64,000 bases of DNA, taken from assembly GCA_005281725.1 (NCBI GenBank), contig SSBO01000007.1:1680402-1744401 (forward strand). Direction: 5' to 3'. Made by a program: the position numbers and the translations under genes. Positions 15,201 to 26,518 of the stretch are shown here, piece by piece (the stretch's first letter is position 1; each line of letters opens with the position of its first letter). This stretch comes from Wuchereria bancrofti (lineage: Eukaryota > Nematoda > Chromadorea > Rhabditida > Onchocercidae). The notes below the pieces were generated by a model that was not told the DNA's origin, searched no databases, and saw only the letters and a program-made list of their open reading frames with translations.

Positions 15201-17505
15201 CTGATTTTAATTACAAGGAGTTACAGTTATTGATATGAAACAGGAAATGCTCATACAGTGATGCAATCAAATTAACAGCATTATGCAAATAATTCAGTGT
15301 ATGTGCAACGATGAGGTAAACCTGTTTGATATGATACAGATCACGAAAAAGTGACTTTTAAAATGGTTTAAATTGATCAGACTATGCATGAAGTCGAAAA
15401 TAGCCAAATAATTCAAATTATAATATTTAAAAAGAAATCTCTATTCGATATATGTATTTTTTAGCGATGACAATGAAATGAATTAATATTCTGGCGATTC
15501 ATTTCAAACTACAATTTAAAGATTTGGTGCGAACAGTAGAAGTTAGTAGTGGTACTTACAATGACGAAATAATTGGAAATATACAGTTGAAATATCCCAG
15601 TATTGATTTCGAAATTAGCAAAATAATTCAAATTATAATATTTAAAAGAAATCTCCAATCGATATATGTATTTCTTAGCGATGACAACGAAATGAATTGA
15701 TATTTCGGAGACTCATTTCGAACTACAATTTAAAGATTTAGTGCAAACAGTAGAAGTTAGTGAATTTAAAACCCTAATTAGCACTTCCATAAATCAGTCA
15801 AGGTTGGAACCAGATGTTTTTTTCTAAAATTATTGGCCAAGACTAAAGTGCCACTTTTGGGATCTATTTTTAATGGGCTTTAAATGACCTTCTAAAATAC
15901 TACACTCAATTATCAGCTCTACCCTTTTCACTGCGCACAGAATTAGCCGAATCGAAGACTTTTATGTTTTAAATGAATTCTAATATTTAATATTTAAACC
16001 CTTTAGGGACTAATTCTTTACAATTTAGTGAGACAAGTTATCCAGTCTATCATGACATAGTAAAGCTGTACGAGGGATGAACTTCACAACTTCATTCTCC
16101 TGAAAAGTTGTAGCTCAGTAAGATTGTCTCTTACCAAATTAAGCGAATTTCCTGATTGTCAAGTTGAAAACAACATGAATTGATGAAATACGATAAAAAG
16201 GAAGTGATACTACTCCACTATACCCTGACATTGAACATAAGTAATTATGCAAATATTGGCTCGATCAAAGATGAAAAGGAATAGAGGTTAAAATGGTAAG
16301 CCGGTTGTCATATCTGAGTGCATTTGTCCTCCTCTTTAGTGCATTTTATGATTTTCTCTATTTCCATTTCCTAAAGAAGGTATGAAATGATACACCGGAG
16401 AAATCAAAGTTATACTTACTTTAGTTATTCTAAAACTTTCATTTTAATCTGTCGTAACTAGTAGAAAAATAATCGAGAAACACTCAATTTAAATTTCATT
16501 TTCTCTCATTAGAGTTTTGTTATTAGAGTGTATTTTTGAATGAGTTATGGAATTTTAGGACATCTCGAAAGCCTACTGTTTTTTCTTTTGATTTTAGTAA
16601 AAAATAAAAATCAGATCAAAAAAAATTTTAATGTTATATTTTTTTCAAAAAAAGCTATATTTTTTCAGATCAGTAGCTTGATAAGTGAAAGAATAAACTG
16701 AAATCGAATGCGGTGAAATTAGACTTGCGGAGAAAGCTGACGTCAACTGATGTTGAACAAATTTTCTTTTAGAATGAAAATTTTTTTTTTCTTTTTCAAG
16801 AAGAAAGTGATAATGGATGAAAAGTATGGTTACGACAAGAATCATTTTGAAAAGATTAGAAAATTTCTTATTTGCTTTTTGAAGAAAATCATTGCCAATG
16901 AAACTTCAATGAGATTAATTTCTGCAATCAAATATATCACTCCATGAATATGAGGAAGTAATTATTTGAAAATCAACTTTATGTGGTAATTGACAATAGG
17001 TAAAAGAAACTGAGATAAACAGGGACTTATGTCACAAAACTTCTGATGATCTTATCTTGGTAATTTGGAACAAGCGATTGGTTTAGTAATTAAATTAAGT
17101 TTCTTTCACAAGGCTAATACAACTGTTATATTGAATCAAAAATATCGATAGGTTTAAAAGAACACTTGTTGATTATTCAAATTTAGAAGGTGATATTATT
17201 TTTAATCTTAAAATATGAGACAAAATAAAAAGTGAAGTTTCAAGAGAAACTAACTCAATTGAGTTTCTCTGTCATTGTCGATCTTTCCAATTGTCGTGCT
17301 GCCATTACTGGTATTATTAGTATCAGCTGATGTGGCAACAACTAATGAGTAAGAATCAGCAATAGATGGATGCTGGTCATACATAATGCAGCCCGAGTAG
17401 TCGATAGCAGGAGCTGTCACTACTGCAGCAGAAGATGTCGTAGGTATTTCTTTATCACCTGAGCCAGAAGAAAAGCCCGAGTGACCGGCACTGCCACCAC
17501 CTCCA

Positions 17506-17540
<35 letters not shown>

Positions 17541-17690
17541 ACCACTACCGTTACTGGTACTATTAGTATTATTACCGCTACTGCTACTGTTACGACTATT
17601 GCCGCTTACAGTAGCTCCTTGTTGCAATTGCTGTAGTTGATGAGGTACTTTTTGTGGCTGCGTTATTCTGATACTTTGTTCAGGTTTCTG
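205..17690 (-). CDS. lim-7: Islet-class LIM-homeodomain transcription factor (lim-7 / ISL1-ISL2 homologue); 5' end uncertain
   Basis: Ten exons join in phase: 17255-about 17690, 15013-15072, 14688-14752, 12851-12936, 7071-7278, 6803-6937, 6152-6266, 5859-5959, 1219-1458, 205-387 (TAG at 205-207). LIM1 is split over exons 2-4 (CIGC, then HAGCLKCEEC, then CKED zinc ligands), LIM2 is exon 5 ([18 protein letters not shown]). The homeodomain spans exons 7-8, from [12 protein letters not shown] to [19 protein letters not shown]. The QNKRCKDKK helix 3 and the segment [10 protein letters not shown] are specific to Islet proteins, so this is a nuclear DNA-binding neuronal/endocrine fate regulator by family knowledge. 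Exon 10 adds a Pro/Ser-rich tail; exon 9 has a Pro/Gln-rich segment. The first visible exon codes Gln/Ser/Asn-rich sequence and a 17-glycine run, absent from vertebrate Islet. That exon probably begins at an acceptor near 17687-17690; no initiator ATG was found, so a further 5' exon is likely. Introns are long (5.6 kb before LIM2). Confidence 0.88.
1459..5858 (-). other. Intron of lim-7 between homeodomain exon and C-terminal exons
   Basis: This 4.4-kb stretch is bounded by donor GTTAGT (5853-5858) and acceptor TTTCCAG (1459-1465). No further coding exon with homology is visible. It is AT-rich and holds a (CA)n run at 2514-2532, with scattered short ORFs that have no recognisable domain. Confidence 0.7.
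2514..2532. repeat. (CA)n microsatellite
   Basis: About nine uninterrupted CA dinucleotides within a lim-7 intron, followed by CATATG. Confidence 0.9.
9460..9520. repeat. (GAAT)n tetranucleotide repeat with degenerate tail
   Basis: About seven perfect GAAT units are followed by GGAAT, GGAGGAAC and CGAACGAACG degenerate units. Lies in the large lim-7 intron. Confidence 0.9.
9981..10001. repeat. (GT)n microsatellite
   Basis: About nine to ten GT dinucleotides in the large lim-7 intron. Confidence 0.9.
13059..13087. repeat. Near-perfect palindrome, 14-nt arms
   Basis: Left arm TTCTTGTCAAATTT and right arm AAATTTGACAAGAA are exact reverse complements separated by one base. It lies in the lim-7 intron between the two LIM1 exons, about 120 bp from the 12851-12936 exon. 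It could form a cruciform or hairpin; no flanking duplication marking a transposon was seen. Confidence 0.75.
15111..15147. repeat. Perfect hairpin, 13-bp stem and 11-nt loop
   Basis: CAAGCGATTGGCA (15111-15123) and its exact reverse complement (15135-15147) flank an 11-base loop. The hairpin sits about 40 bp from the acceptor of the lim-7 exon 15013-15072, on the intron side. The arm core CAAGCGATTGG recurs at 17071-17081 in the same intron. Function unknown. Confidence 0.8.
15394..15547. repeat. Direct repeat, copy 1 of an approximately 154-bp intronic duplication
   Basis: This segment, starting TCGAAAATAGCC and ending ACAGTAGAAGTTAGT, matches 15609-15761 with only scattered substitutions and a one-base indel. 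Both copies lie in the lim-7 intron upstream of LIM1, separated by about 60 bp. Confidence 0.85.
15609..15761. repeat. Direct repeat, copy 2 of the intronic duplication
   Basis: Second copy of 15394-15547. The differences are point changes spread along the length, so the duplication is old enough to have diverged and is not an assembly artefact. Confidence 0.85.
17491..17553. repeat. GGT/GGC trinucleotide tract encoding a 17-Gly run
   Basis: On the minus strand the tract reads as 17 consecutive glycine codons (GGT and GGC with one GGA) inside the first visible lim-7 exon, bounded by serines. The mixed codons argue for a maintained amino-acid run as well as replication slippage. Confidence 0.85.
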
Positions 17691-18732
17691 CTGATGTTGA
17701 GTGTCACAACGTCGAAAAATACCGCGGAAAGCAATTAGATTTGTGGCCAGTTTGCTTCACTTCCACTGTTGTTGCTTTGTCTCTTTTTGCGTCAACAGAT
17801 ATAGAAAGTGTCCAAAATGGATTCACAATGGGAAATAATAGTCCGATGGAATTCCAGAATGAAAGAGTAAAGCAGGTTAGCTGAATAAAATTATTGAAGC
17901 AATTCAGAATGACCCCGTAAGTGAACAAATTGTAAGCTCAGAAGTTCCACTGATTTGCTAATAGTGTACTTCTTTTGCTTCACCCCAAGATTATTAGTAG
18001 TTGTCGATGGTATCAACCTGAAATTAAAACTTTCGAACATAAAGCCTGAAACTTTTAAGTGTTATTCAAGCTATAATCCAAATTTAGAAAACTGAAACAA
18101 AAAAGCGTTACAGTCAGAAATACAGCATATCTTTTTTACCTGACTTAATAGCAGAAGTTAAGCAAAGGTTAGGAGAAAATTACATAAAGAAAAAGGATTT
18201 CAAATCTAATCACTCCAACCTATTTCAAAAAGCAGTAATTATTAACAGAATATACGATGATTCAACTCTTTTTCACGACAGATTTCACTCCAATTGTAAG
18301 TAAGAATAATACTTGGCTTAGGATTCCATGAAGAGAATTACGGAATTAAAGTGATTCTTAATTGTTAGAATTTTGAAAAGGATTTTGTGAAGGTTTACCG
18401 GAATTCAAGACAGTGCTGGATAACAAATATTTGAAAAGAAATTTAAATTAAAAGTTCAAACAACAAAAAAAATACGCCTTGAATGATGGAATAATAATTT
18501 CAGGAATTCAGATGAACACTTCAGCCAACATTAACAGCAAGCAACACAATATCACAAAAATCGCCGGAGCACTAGCAGAGAGAATCGGAATTGAGGAAGA
18601 GAAGCTATGCCCTGCCCTTCCTTTTCTAACCACCATCGAGGTCCCACCCCCTGATCGGTTGTACGGGATACGGTAGTTAGATAGTTAGGCAGGTAGGATT
18701 CTCAGCTTGCTCTACTCCTCCCACTAATGATT

Positions 18733-18864
18733 ATGATGAAGAAACAACGCAACGCCATCGATGACAATGACTACGACAGCGACTGCGACAATGATAGCGA
18801 CAACGATGGCGAGTATCATTCATTCATTTTTAGTGTACGCAAAGTCTGTCTGATATTAGTCTAG
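18733..18864 (+). other. Asp-rich 43-codon ORF in a GC-richer island (not supported as a gene)
   Basis: On the plus strand an ATG-started frame reads an Asp/Asn/Ser-rich run (DNDYDSDCDNDSDNDGE) and ends at TAG 18862-18864. The DNA is a degenerate GAC-type trinucleotide repeat. It has no known domain and may simply be repeat DNA in the promoter region of lim-7. Confidence 0.25.
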
Positions 18865-21800
18865 TAGAAATTTGATTATAATGCTATTATATCGGAGATT
18901 AAAATAAGTTTTTCTATCATTTTCATATCGATATCATTGATAAAATGAAAGTGACAATGCAATCTGCGACTAAGAGAAATGAAGCTCGATTTAGAAGAAC
19001 TTGGATGAGACCTGTTTGATTTATCTGTCTGTTAAGATTATGAACAGAGAGGAACCACTTTGATGGTTAACTGATGAACTGAAGCCGGGATTGTGTTGGT
19101 ATCATAGAGGATCAAAGGAAGCTTTGTCGCTGATTGTAAAATCACGGAAGAGAATGTTTGGAACGGAGGCTATTTGTTTCAATCAACTTATCACTAATTT
19201 TTAGTGATAAAATTATATGAAGATTAATTGAGTCGTGCAATCATCTCTTATCACTAATACAGTACTTTCTTTAATGCAAATCGTATTAGAAATAGTTTTC
19301 CACTGAATTAAGGCGTTAAACGACCTTCCATCACTGATAATTTCATGTGACAAAAGATTGGTAAAGGAAAAAAATTTGACATAATTTAAACAGGCCGTAG
19401 ATGGAATTTCATCCAAACATATAAACAAACCAATTCATCAGTATTTAGTAACATTTATGCAATAAAAGCTAAGCTAAGAGAAGGAAATATTTTTTTAGAA
19501 ACCGATTGATGTTATGAGGACTTCTTTTTACTTAATAAATGAAAAAACAAACTTATTTGATTTGTATTTGTATGGTCGATCGAAGAGAATGGTAAAATTC
19601 ATGTGCCGTTAATAAAAAGAGCATTTTAGATACTCATTTAAAGAATAAAGTTTCAATTAATGAAATACATAAACATCCTGCCCTAATGTCTTGTCAGTCA
19701 TTTACATAAAATGGACACCTAACTATGATTATAAAAGGGCAAGAAGTAAGGAGCTATAAATTTGATCAAGCTGTAAGCTTGATATTGACTAACTAAACGG
19801 TTAAACAGCTTCAAATAAAAGCTAAGTTAAACGAGTTTAAGATAACAAAATTTATGTATTTTCGTCCCATTTTGATAGTTTAAAATTTATGAAGTTAATT
19901 TAATGTTAAAATAAAAACATTTTTTTTAATGCACTAAATGAAATCTTTTCTTTATAAGACTAAATCTGAATTCTAAATCTTTTCCAAAAGATATAATTGC
20001 ATGATAAAGACAATTAATAACTTTATCTTTTGTATGACTATTTTCAAATTATCTTTCACTGATTAAGTCATCAATGAAAAACTGCTTAATGCGTTTTTAA
20101 ATTTTGCTTTGAGTCCTGAAATTTTTAATTGTAATATGTTCTGTAATGATGCTTTCATAGCGCAAAAGAGCTAATTTTAAATAAGAATTAAATTGTATTC
20201 AAGTTGGAAAGTAAATAGAAATAAAATACTAAATTCAGTCAGAAAATCTTTTTTCTAATTTGAACAAATTTTGTAATTAAATAAGTCTTGTTATAACATG
20301 TAGCAAAATCTTCAGTCTTTTTTCAATAGTAATTTCAAAAGGATATTGGATTTTGGGGAATGTCATCAGTATTATTGCATGACAACGTTCTCCTAGCAAT
20401 GATGAATGAATATCTGTTGTAATTTATAAAAAAGGAACATCCATAAATATAACTCTTTTTTTTCATCCATAGAGTCCAACATTTTGTTAACATGTTGCTA
20501 ACCAACTGATTCTGTCATTTATCATTCGATAAGATTATATAAGGAAAAAAGCAATAGACCTAAATATCTATTTATTTATTTTCGTACCAATTTTTTATTT
20601 TGAAAAATGCTAATAATTTAAGCATATATTTTCTTATTCCTACATGCATTATTTAATACAACATTTAAATTAACATAAATTAAATTCGGTATGTGTTAGT
20701 CATTAGTCTTATGGTATAGTAAGCATATGTACAAATCAAACAGGTAAATAAAATATAAGACTGAAGTAAGTGTGATATTATCAGTTTAAATTTAAATTTA
20801 TGTATTGATTGTATTTTGCTTATCTAACAATTTTGGCTATCGGATCAGTGTGTTCTTGTTTCTTTTTGCATTTATACATCTCCGTTGACTTCAATAGTAA
20901 TTCATTAATATTACTTCGCATTTCATATATCATTTATCATAAAAGAAATGTTTGGATAATACTGCAATTTCATTTGCTATGATAACAATGAAAACTACAA
21001 TAATGACAACCATAATGTTGATTTCAATTGCATTAACAATGACAATAATGTTTGTTACATTATCATTGATTTAGAAGTAATGATAAATGATGATAGATGC
21101 ACTGGTCATAACTATTATTTTAATAATGGTACTAATTAATGTTGGTGATAATAATTGATTCAATAATGAAAATAGTTAATGCACTTTATTTTATCGTGCT
21201 ACTTGAAATTTTCATTGATAATTATTGTGTATTACTGATACAGGCGATGCTATTAGATCAATATAAAAATTTTAAATCAAGAAAATTACTTTTATTTATT
21301 TTTACTTTGAAGTAAAGTACAAAATCTTGGTGCTAAATTGTCACACAGTTATAATTCTTTTAGTGAAAGAATGAACGATATGCGATATTGGCTGATATCG
21401 TGGATGCGAAATGATTCACTTCAATAAAAATCTATTGAAATTGTTGCGCACATCATTCAGCTAATTAGTGTAAGTAGTCTCAGCTGATGAATAAGGATAT
21501 AGAAGGAAGTCTTACCTACCCCTTCCCACCAATTATTATTACTATTGCTCAAATTTTCGCGCATGAACGATTATTAATGGGTGATGATGAGGAGAAAAGC
21601 GAAAAATGGGACCCCAAATAGACCAGAAGAACATTGACTTCTCAAGGATATGTCCTCCTTTCCACCTCGTTTCCTTATAACCTAAAACAACCTTTTCCAC
21701 CTGTCAAACAGCTCATAATTCAAATGTTCATTTGTTACCTGTTGTCATGTGGTACTCATACTCGTTAGGCAATCATTATGTTGACACTGATAACAGTTCT

Positions 21801-22440
21801 AAAATGACGTCCAGTTTCAACAATCTCAAAATTTATTTTTAAGAAGTCATCAATGATCATCAAAAAATAATTGTTTGTTCACATGATAAATTGAAAGAGA
21901 ATACATATGCATTTTTCTAATCTGAAATTCTTATAATTTTATTTTCTAACGTAGATCGCTTAATTGATTAATTTGAAATTGACAATTAATGCGAATGGAA
22001 TACGAATACGTTTGCATATGTGAAAACTTCTGTTCTAAAATTCACTTTAAATCGAAAACATTTTAAAATCAGAACTAACTTTTTCAATTCGATAAAAGTA
22101 AAAGTCTAAGCTAAATTTTTCCCTTTTGTCAACAAACACAATAATTTTTTAGAGTAAAGGAAATGAGCCACAAAAATTTTTGAAATTTATGAAATATATA
22201 TGGCAAGAATAGAAAGAGAAATGATTTTGTTCTTTTTCATAAGTGAATAGAAAAAGATTATTTGGTTTCATAGAAGCAACGAAAAAGAGCGGTCTGGCGT
22301 CACCTGGTGGATGCTTATCGTCTCGAAATCTCACAAAATACGCAACAAAAATAGTGAGAATTGAAAAAAGCTCCGGATTGGCTAATATAAACATCATCCA
22401 GCAGTAGAAGAAGCATCAATGCCCCGTTCCATCACCGCCA

Positions 22441-22460
22441 TCATCATCATCATCATCATC
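22441..22460. repeat. (CAT)n microsatellite
   Basis: About seven CAT/TCA trinucleotides followed by imperfect units, in the intergenic region upstream of lim-7. Confidence 0.9.
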
Positions 22461-24894
22461 AACATCAGCAACCCAACCACCTTAGAAGAAACTTTGAAAG
22501 AAACAGAAAAGAAAAAACAAAAGTGGAATCGGGGTTGCATTTAGTTTAGTAGTGTATGGCGCCAACTAAAACTTTCCTGATTATCTCATTTTTGACCACT
22601 TGAAATCCGGAATTCTTTTAAAATCTAAATACGTCTTTATTTCTCATTCTTCTAATTTATTTTGATTTTGCGCTAGCGCATACTTTTTTTCTGTTAAATT
22701 GTATCAAATCCATTTAATTCATTTTTCTATCAGTTCAGAGTTCAATTTTTTCATCTTTTCACTTGATGGAACACTTAATGATCTCATAATATATCCATCG
22801 CTCCATACTAATTGCTTCATTTCATACTTATTTCCATAAAGAGATGAAAGATAATGGAAGAGTGTCATAAAGCGCTTTCAAAAGTTTCAAGTTAAACTTA
22901 TTTTTGAAACACTTTGAGAAGTTCAAGTAAATTGCAAGTCAACACTATAATAGTTTGTTCCTTTCATTTTGCATTGTCTTACCGCAAGTTAAATTTCTTG
23001 CTTGTTCATTAACATCCATTCTTCGCCATGCAATACATTCAACCCCATATTGCATGCAAATCTGTAACTGTAAGTTATTTTTGCATGCAACGCCGTGTAC
23101 TTTTCGTTTACTTTCTTTTAAAAAAAGGAAAATCTTACCTATCGGTGTGTATATAAATTTATTTACTTAAGCATCACCACAGGATTATTGCTGTGTTTAT
23201 TCAATGACACACTGTCCACACAACATGCAAATCCTATTGTTCTAATATCAAATACTAATGGTACCTTTCTTTCAGAATGACAAATGTCCAACACATACAG
23301 TAAACATTTTGATAAACATTTATTGAGAATATATCACTGAATGGGCTGATGAAATTCGTATGAGAAATATAAAAGGATTGATGTTTGTTACACCTAGAAA
23401 GTCGACTTTTTTTTTTGATGAGCTTTCCACATGGATCTGTATTTGATCTTTTTTTTGCTAATGTATGACATTTTTCTTTTAACTATTAGGCCAGATGACT
23501 ATCTAAATTCAAAAACACAAATTAAGTTTTTATAATACATGTTATTAGATTCTAAAAGACTGTACAAATGCTTGTGTGCATCGGCTCCTATTAAGCTCAA
23601 TGATCAAATGTTTTATCATTTTCTTCCTGATCACTTTGTCATCAATCATTTATAAAAGATATGGAATTCAGAAACTCCAAAGTATTAAATTCATGCAGCA
23701 AAAAAAAATCATTGCGTTATTATAAATTACTGTTGATATGATGTAATAATTGAATTTATCAAACACAAAATATCGAAAAGGAATGAATATCAATTCAACA
23801 AGAAATTTTCTGAGAAGTTTAAATTTATGAATGACAGAATGATTTGGATGAAGTTATGACAAATTATCTGACTACTGGTTGAAAGGCGAACAATATAATG
23901 ATGAGGGATTGAAAGGTGAAAGGTGATTACATGAAGTTCTCGGCAGGAGGTCGGCCACGAACTGCTTATCCTCCTAACCTTCTTAGTTCTCCCTTATTTC
24001 ATGAATTTGATCCAATGCGATTATTTATCGGGGTTATTTGGGAGCAATACGAGTCTACTTAGATATCATCATACTAATATCTTCCTCGACTATATTATCA
24101 AAATTCTAGACAGGTCAAAGTTCATAACTAAGAATTGTCATACCGAAAGAAAAAAGCTCTAATGTAAAATAACTTTGTTTAATGCTTTCAAGTTGGAAAT
24201 TCTGCAAATTCAGCGATAAAATTATCGATTTATAGTGTCAAATAATCAGAAGCGAAAAAGGAAAGAATGAAAAATATTAGAAGAAAGTAGCAATAGGAAA
24301 TGAAAATGTTAAACGATATCCATATAAAATACTCATATCAGTTACTCAAGTTTAAATAAGAATGAATTAGGGGATTTTACTTCTTGCTCTCATTTCACAA
24401 TGTTAAATTTCAAATATATATAATGGAATATGCATATCATAAACATTGTAGAAAAAGAGCCGGCTTACTGTAATCCTTACATAATGCAAATTTCTTTTGC
24501 GTTTTATCAGAATTTGTACAAATGTAAATAACATCAACGGACGTTTTTCGTTTCATGATAGTGCACAAATATCAGATAGATAATAACAAATCTCAGCACT
24601 AACAGGTGCAACTTTATTCGTTTATTCATCTATAACATTCCCATTAACTTAATCAGATCAGTTATCAAATTTATACATATTATATTTACCGGAATGATTA
24701 GTTTCGGAAATGACTCGTAGACAAACTTTGTATGTGACTTTTTTCCATAATTTTTTGAAATATAAGTAGACAAATGTAATAATTTGCAGGAATAAGTCAT
24801 ACTGCCTATGCGTCCCTGTTGAAAAAAGCGTATTTGTACTTAATTTAAGAGTCACAGTACTCATCGATGTTCGATTTTTGTTCGACAAGGTGGA

Positions 24895-25125
24895 GAAGGT
24901 AATTACGAACACCGTCATTTTCACTTTTCCTTTTTTGAAAAGAATGATCGGTGCTGAAATGTGTTAATGATTAGGAATAATATGACGACAGTATGACTAT
25001 TGCCAGCATCTTATAGTACGATAGTCAATAATGACGACCTTCCTTTAATTCATTTGAACCCGTCTCCTTCTTCAGTCGGTCGATGATTACTTCTTATCAG
25101 GTTTTTGTAAAATCCATTACTAACT
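24895..25125. repeat. Diverged interspersed repeat, copy A
   Basis: By eye it shares ordered blocks with 26069-26300: TAATTAC...ACACCGTCATTTTCAC, a poly-T/A-rich block, CCTTTAATTCATTTGAAC, and GATTACTTCTTAT. Copies are well diverged, so the family assignment is tentative. Confidence 0.35.
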
Positions 25126-26068
25126 CAAAGAATGCTGTAAAATTTGCAATCTGTTACAAACACAAAAAATCTTACCACTACCAATTTGTAAGCAAAACCT
25201 GTGATAGAAAATCAAACGTTAAATATCGGAAGAACGATGTTCCTCAAGTACGTTCTTCCCTAAATATCGATTTGTCTTACACTTTGGTTCCAAGTCAAGC
25301 CATCTTTATAGTATTACTAGATTAGCAAAAATACTTCACACTTCAGGACAGTATTAAATAAGATTAAAGTTACGTTGATTGATGCAACTCAACCATGTCA
25401 CAACTGATATCAACGTGAGATCAAGCAAAATCGAATCCAGTCAATCTTTGCGATCCAATCTTATTTATGGATCAGGTAATAGGGATCGGAAAGTGATTGA
25501 TGTACATAACAGCGCTATCAGCTGGCAAATGATAGAACTGTGACAGTTGCAACTTTACCACAAAGTAAGTTCAGGACCAGTAGTCATTCTGATTTATTAA
25601 ATATACAATATTTACATCAGCGCCTATATATTACAAGATGCAGCAATAAGGCCTGTAATTTTCGAAATTTTCTTTAAGTAATATAGTAATAACTTTTTGA
25701 TATACAATTAATGTGTGTAGGAAATTAGGAAATAAGTGAAAAAATTTGATGCGTACATACAAAAAAAGCAAACACTTATTTTAAGAGCTGGAATTAAGGA
25801 ACACAATGTAAATCAATTCCTGCCATTCTGATTGGAAAAATAAAAAAAAACGAAATCAGGGAATGGAGGATAAACTATCCAGAAAATACTTTGTCGGGAT
25901 TTATTATCCCAAAAACACTACAAGCAAATATAAAAGAAATTATGATACAATAACAATTTGAGGTAGAAGAAATTAATGAGGTATGGCTTACCAAGGTTTT
26001 GTTTTATACATATCCGTAAAATTTAATTTCTCAAACTTTTCATTTCATTGCTTACACACTTTAAATAA

Positions 26069-26300
26069 ATAATTACAGACACTGTCGTTCTCACTCTTTT
26101 AAAAAAGGGTAACAAGTACCTGCTGTATATTAATAATTAAAAGTAATACAACAGTTGTTAGTAATGACCACCGGTACGGTATTTCTTAATTTTATAGGTC
26201 ACCTTTAAATTCATTTAGCTATTCATTACAATCAGTTTTCTCAAACAGTGTTACTTCTTATTATGTCTCTAGTAAATTCAAAATATCATTTACTACAGTA
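26069..26300. repeat. Diverged interspersed repeat, copy B
   Basis: Counterpart of 24895-25125 in the same orientation: TAATTACAGACACTGTCG, CCTTTAAATTCATTTAGC and GTTACTTCTTATT occur in the same order and spacing. No ORF or terminal repeats identify an element class. Confidence 0.35.
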
Positions 26301-26518
26301 TCATTTATATGAAAAAACTTCAGTAAAGAAAAAAAAGCTGAACTCAACCTCACTAGAAGACTGACAGAATCCTGTACTTGCTATCACTTGGAGAATTTTT
26401 TTTTAGAATGCAAAAGCACAAAAAACACGAAAATCTAAAAATATAAACAGCATATCAACAAGCCATAACAAAATATTATTTGCTTCGTACTGCTCCTAAT
26501 ATTATACTCTTTTGCATG

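Larger units (their letters stand above)
17691..26518. other. Intergenic region between headcase 3' end and lim-7 5' end
   Basis: An 8.8-kb AT-rich stretch without a supportable gene. It holds a GC-richer island at about 18490-18830, a (CAT)n run at 22441-22460, GC-richer patches near 21480-21780 and 22400-22570, and two diverged repeat copies near 24895-25125 and 26069-26300. Because it lies directly upstream of lim-7, missing 5' exon(s) and the promoter of lim-7 are expected here, but I could not pin them down. Confidence 0.6.

Noticed and set aside
17704..17928. Minus-strand ORF with ATG just upstream of the lim-7 N-terminal exon
   Set aside because: It is in another frame, has no homology, and contains no donor that restores the lim-7 frame convincingly.
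25083..25325. 80-codon plus-strand ORF
   Set aside because: Lies in the putative diverged repeat, lacks any known motif and is not longer than chance ORFs in the region.
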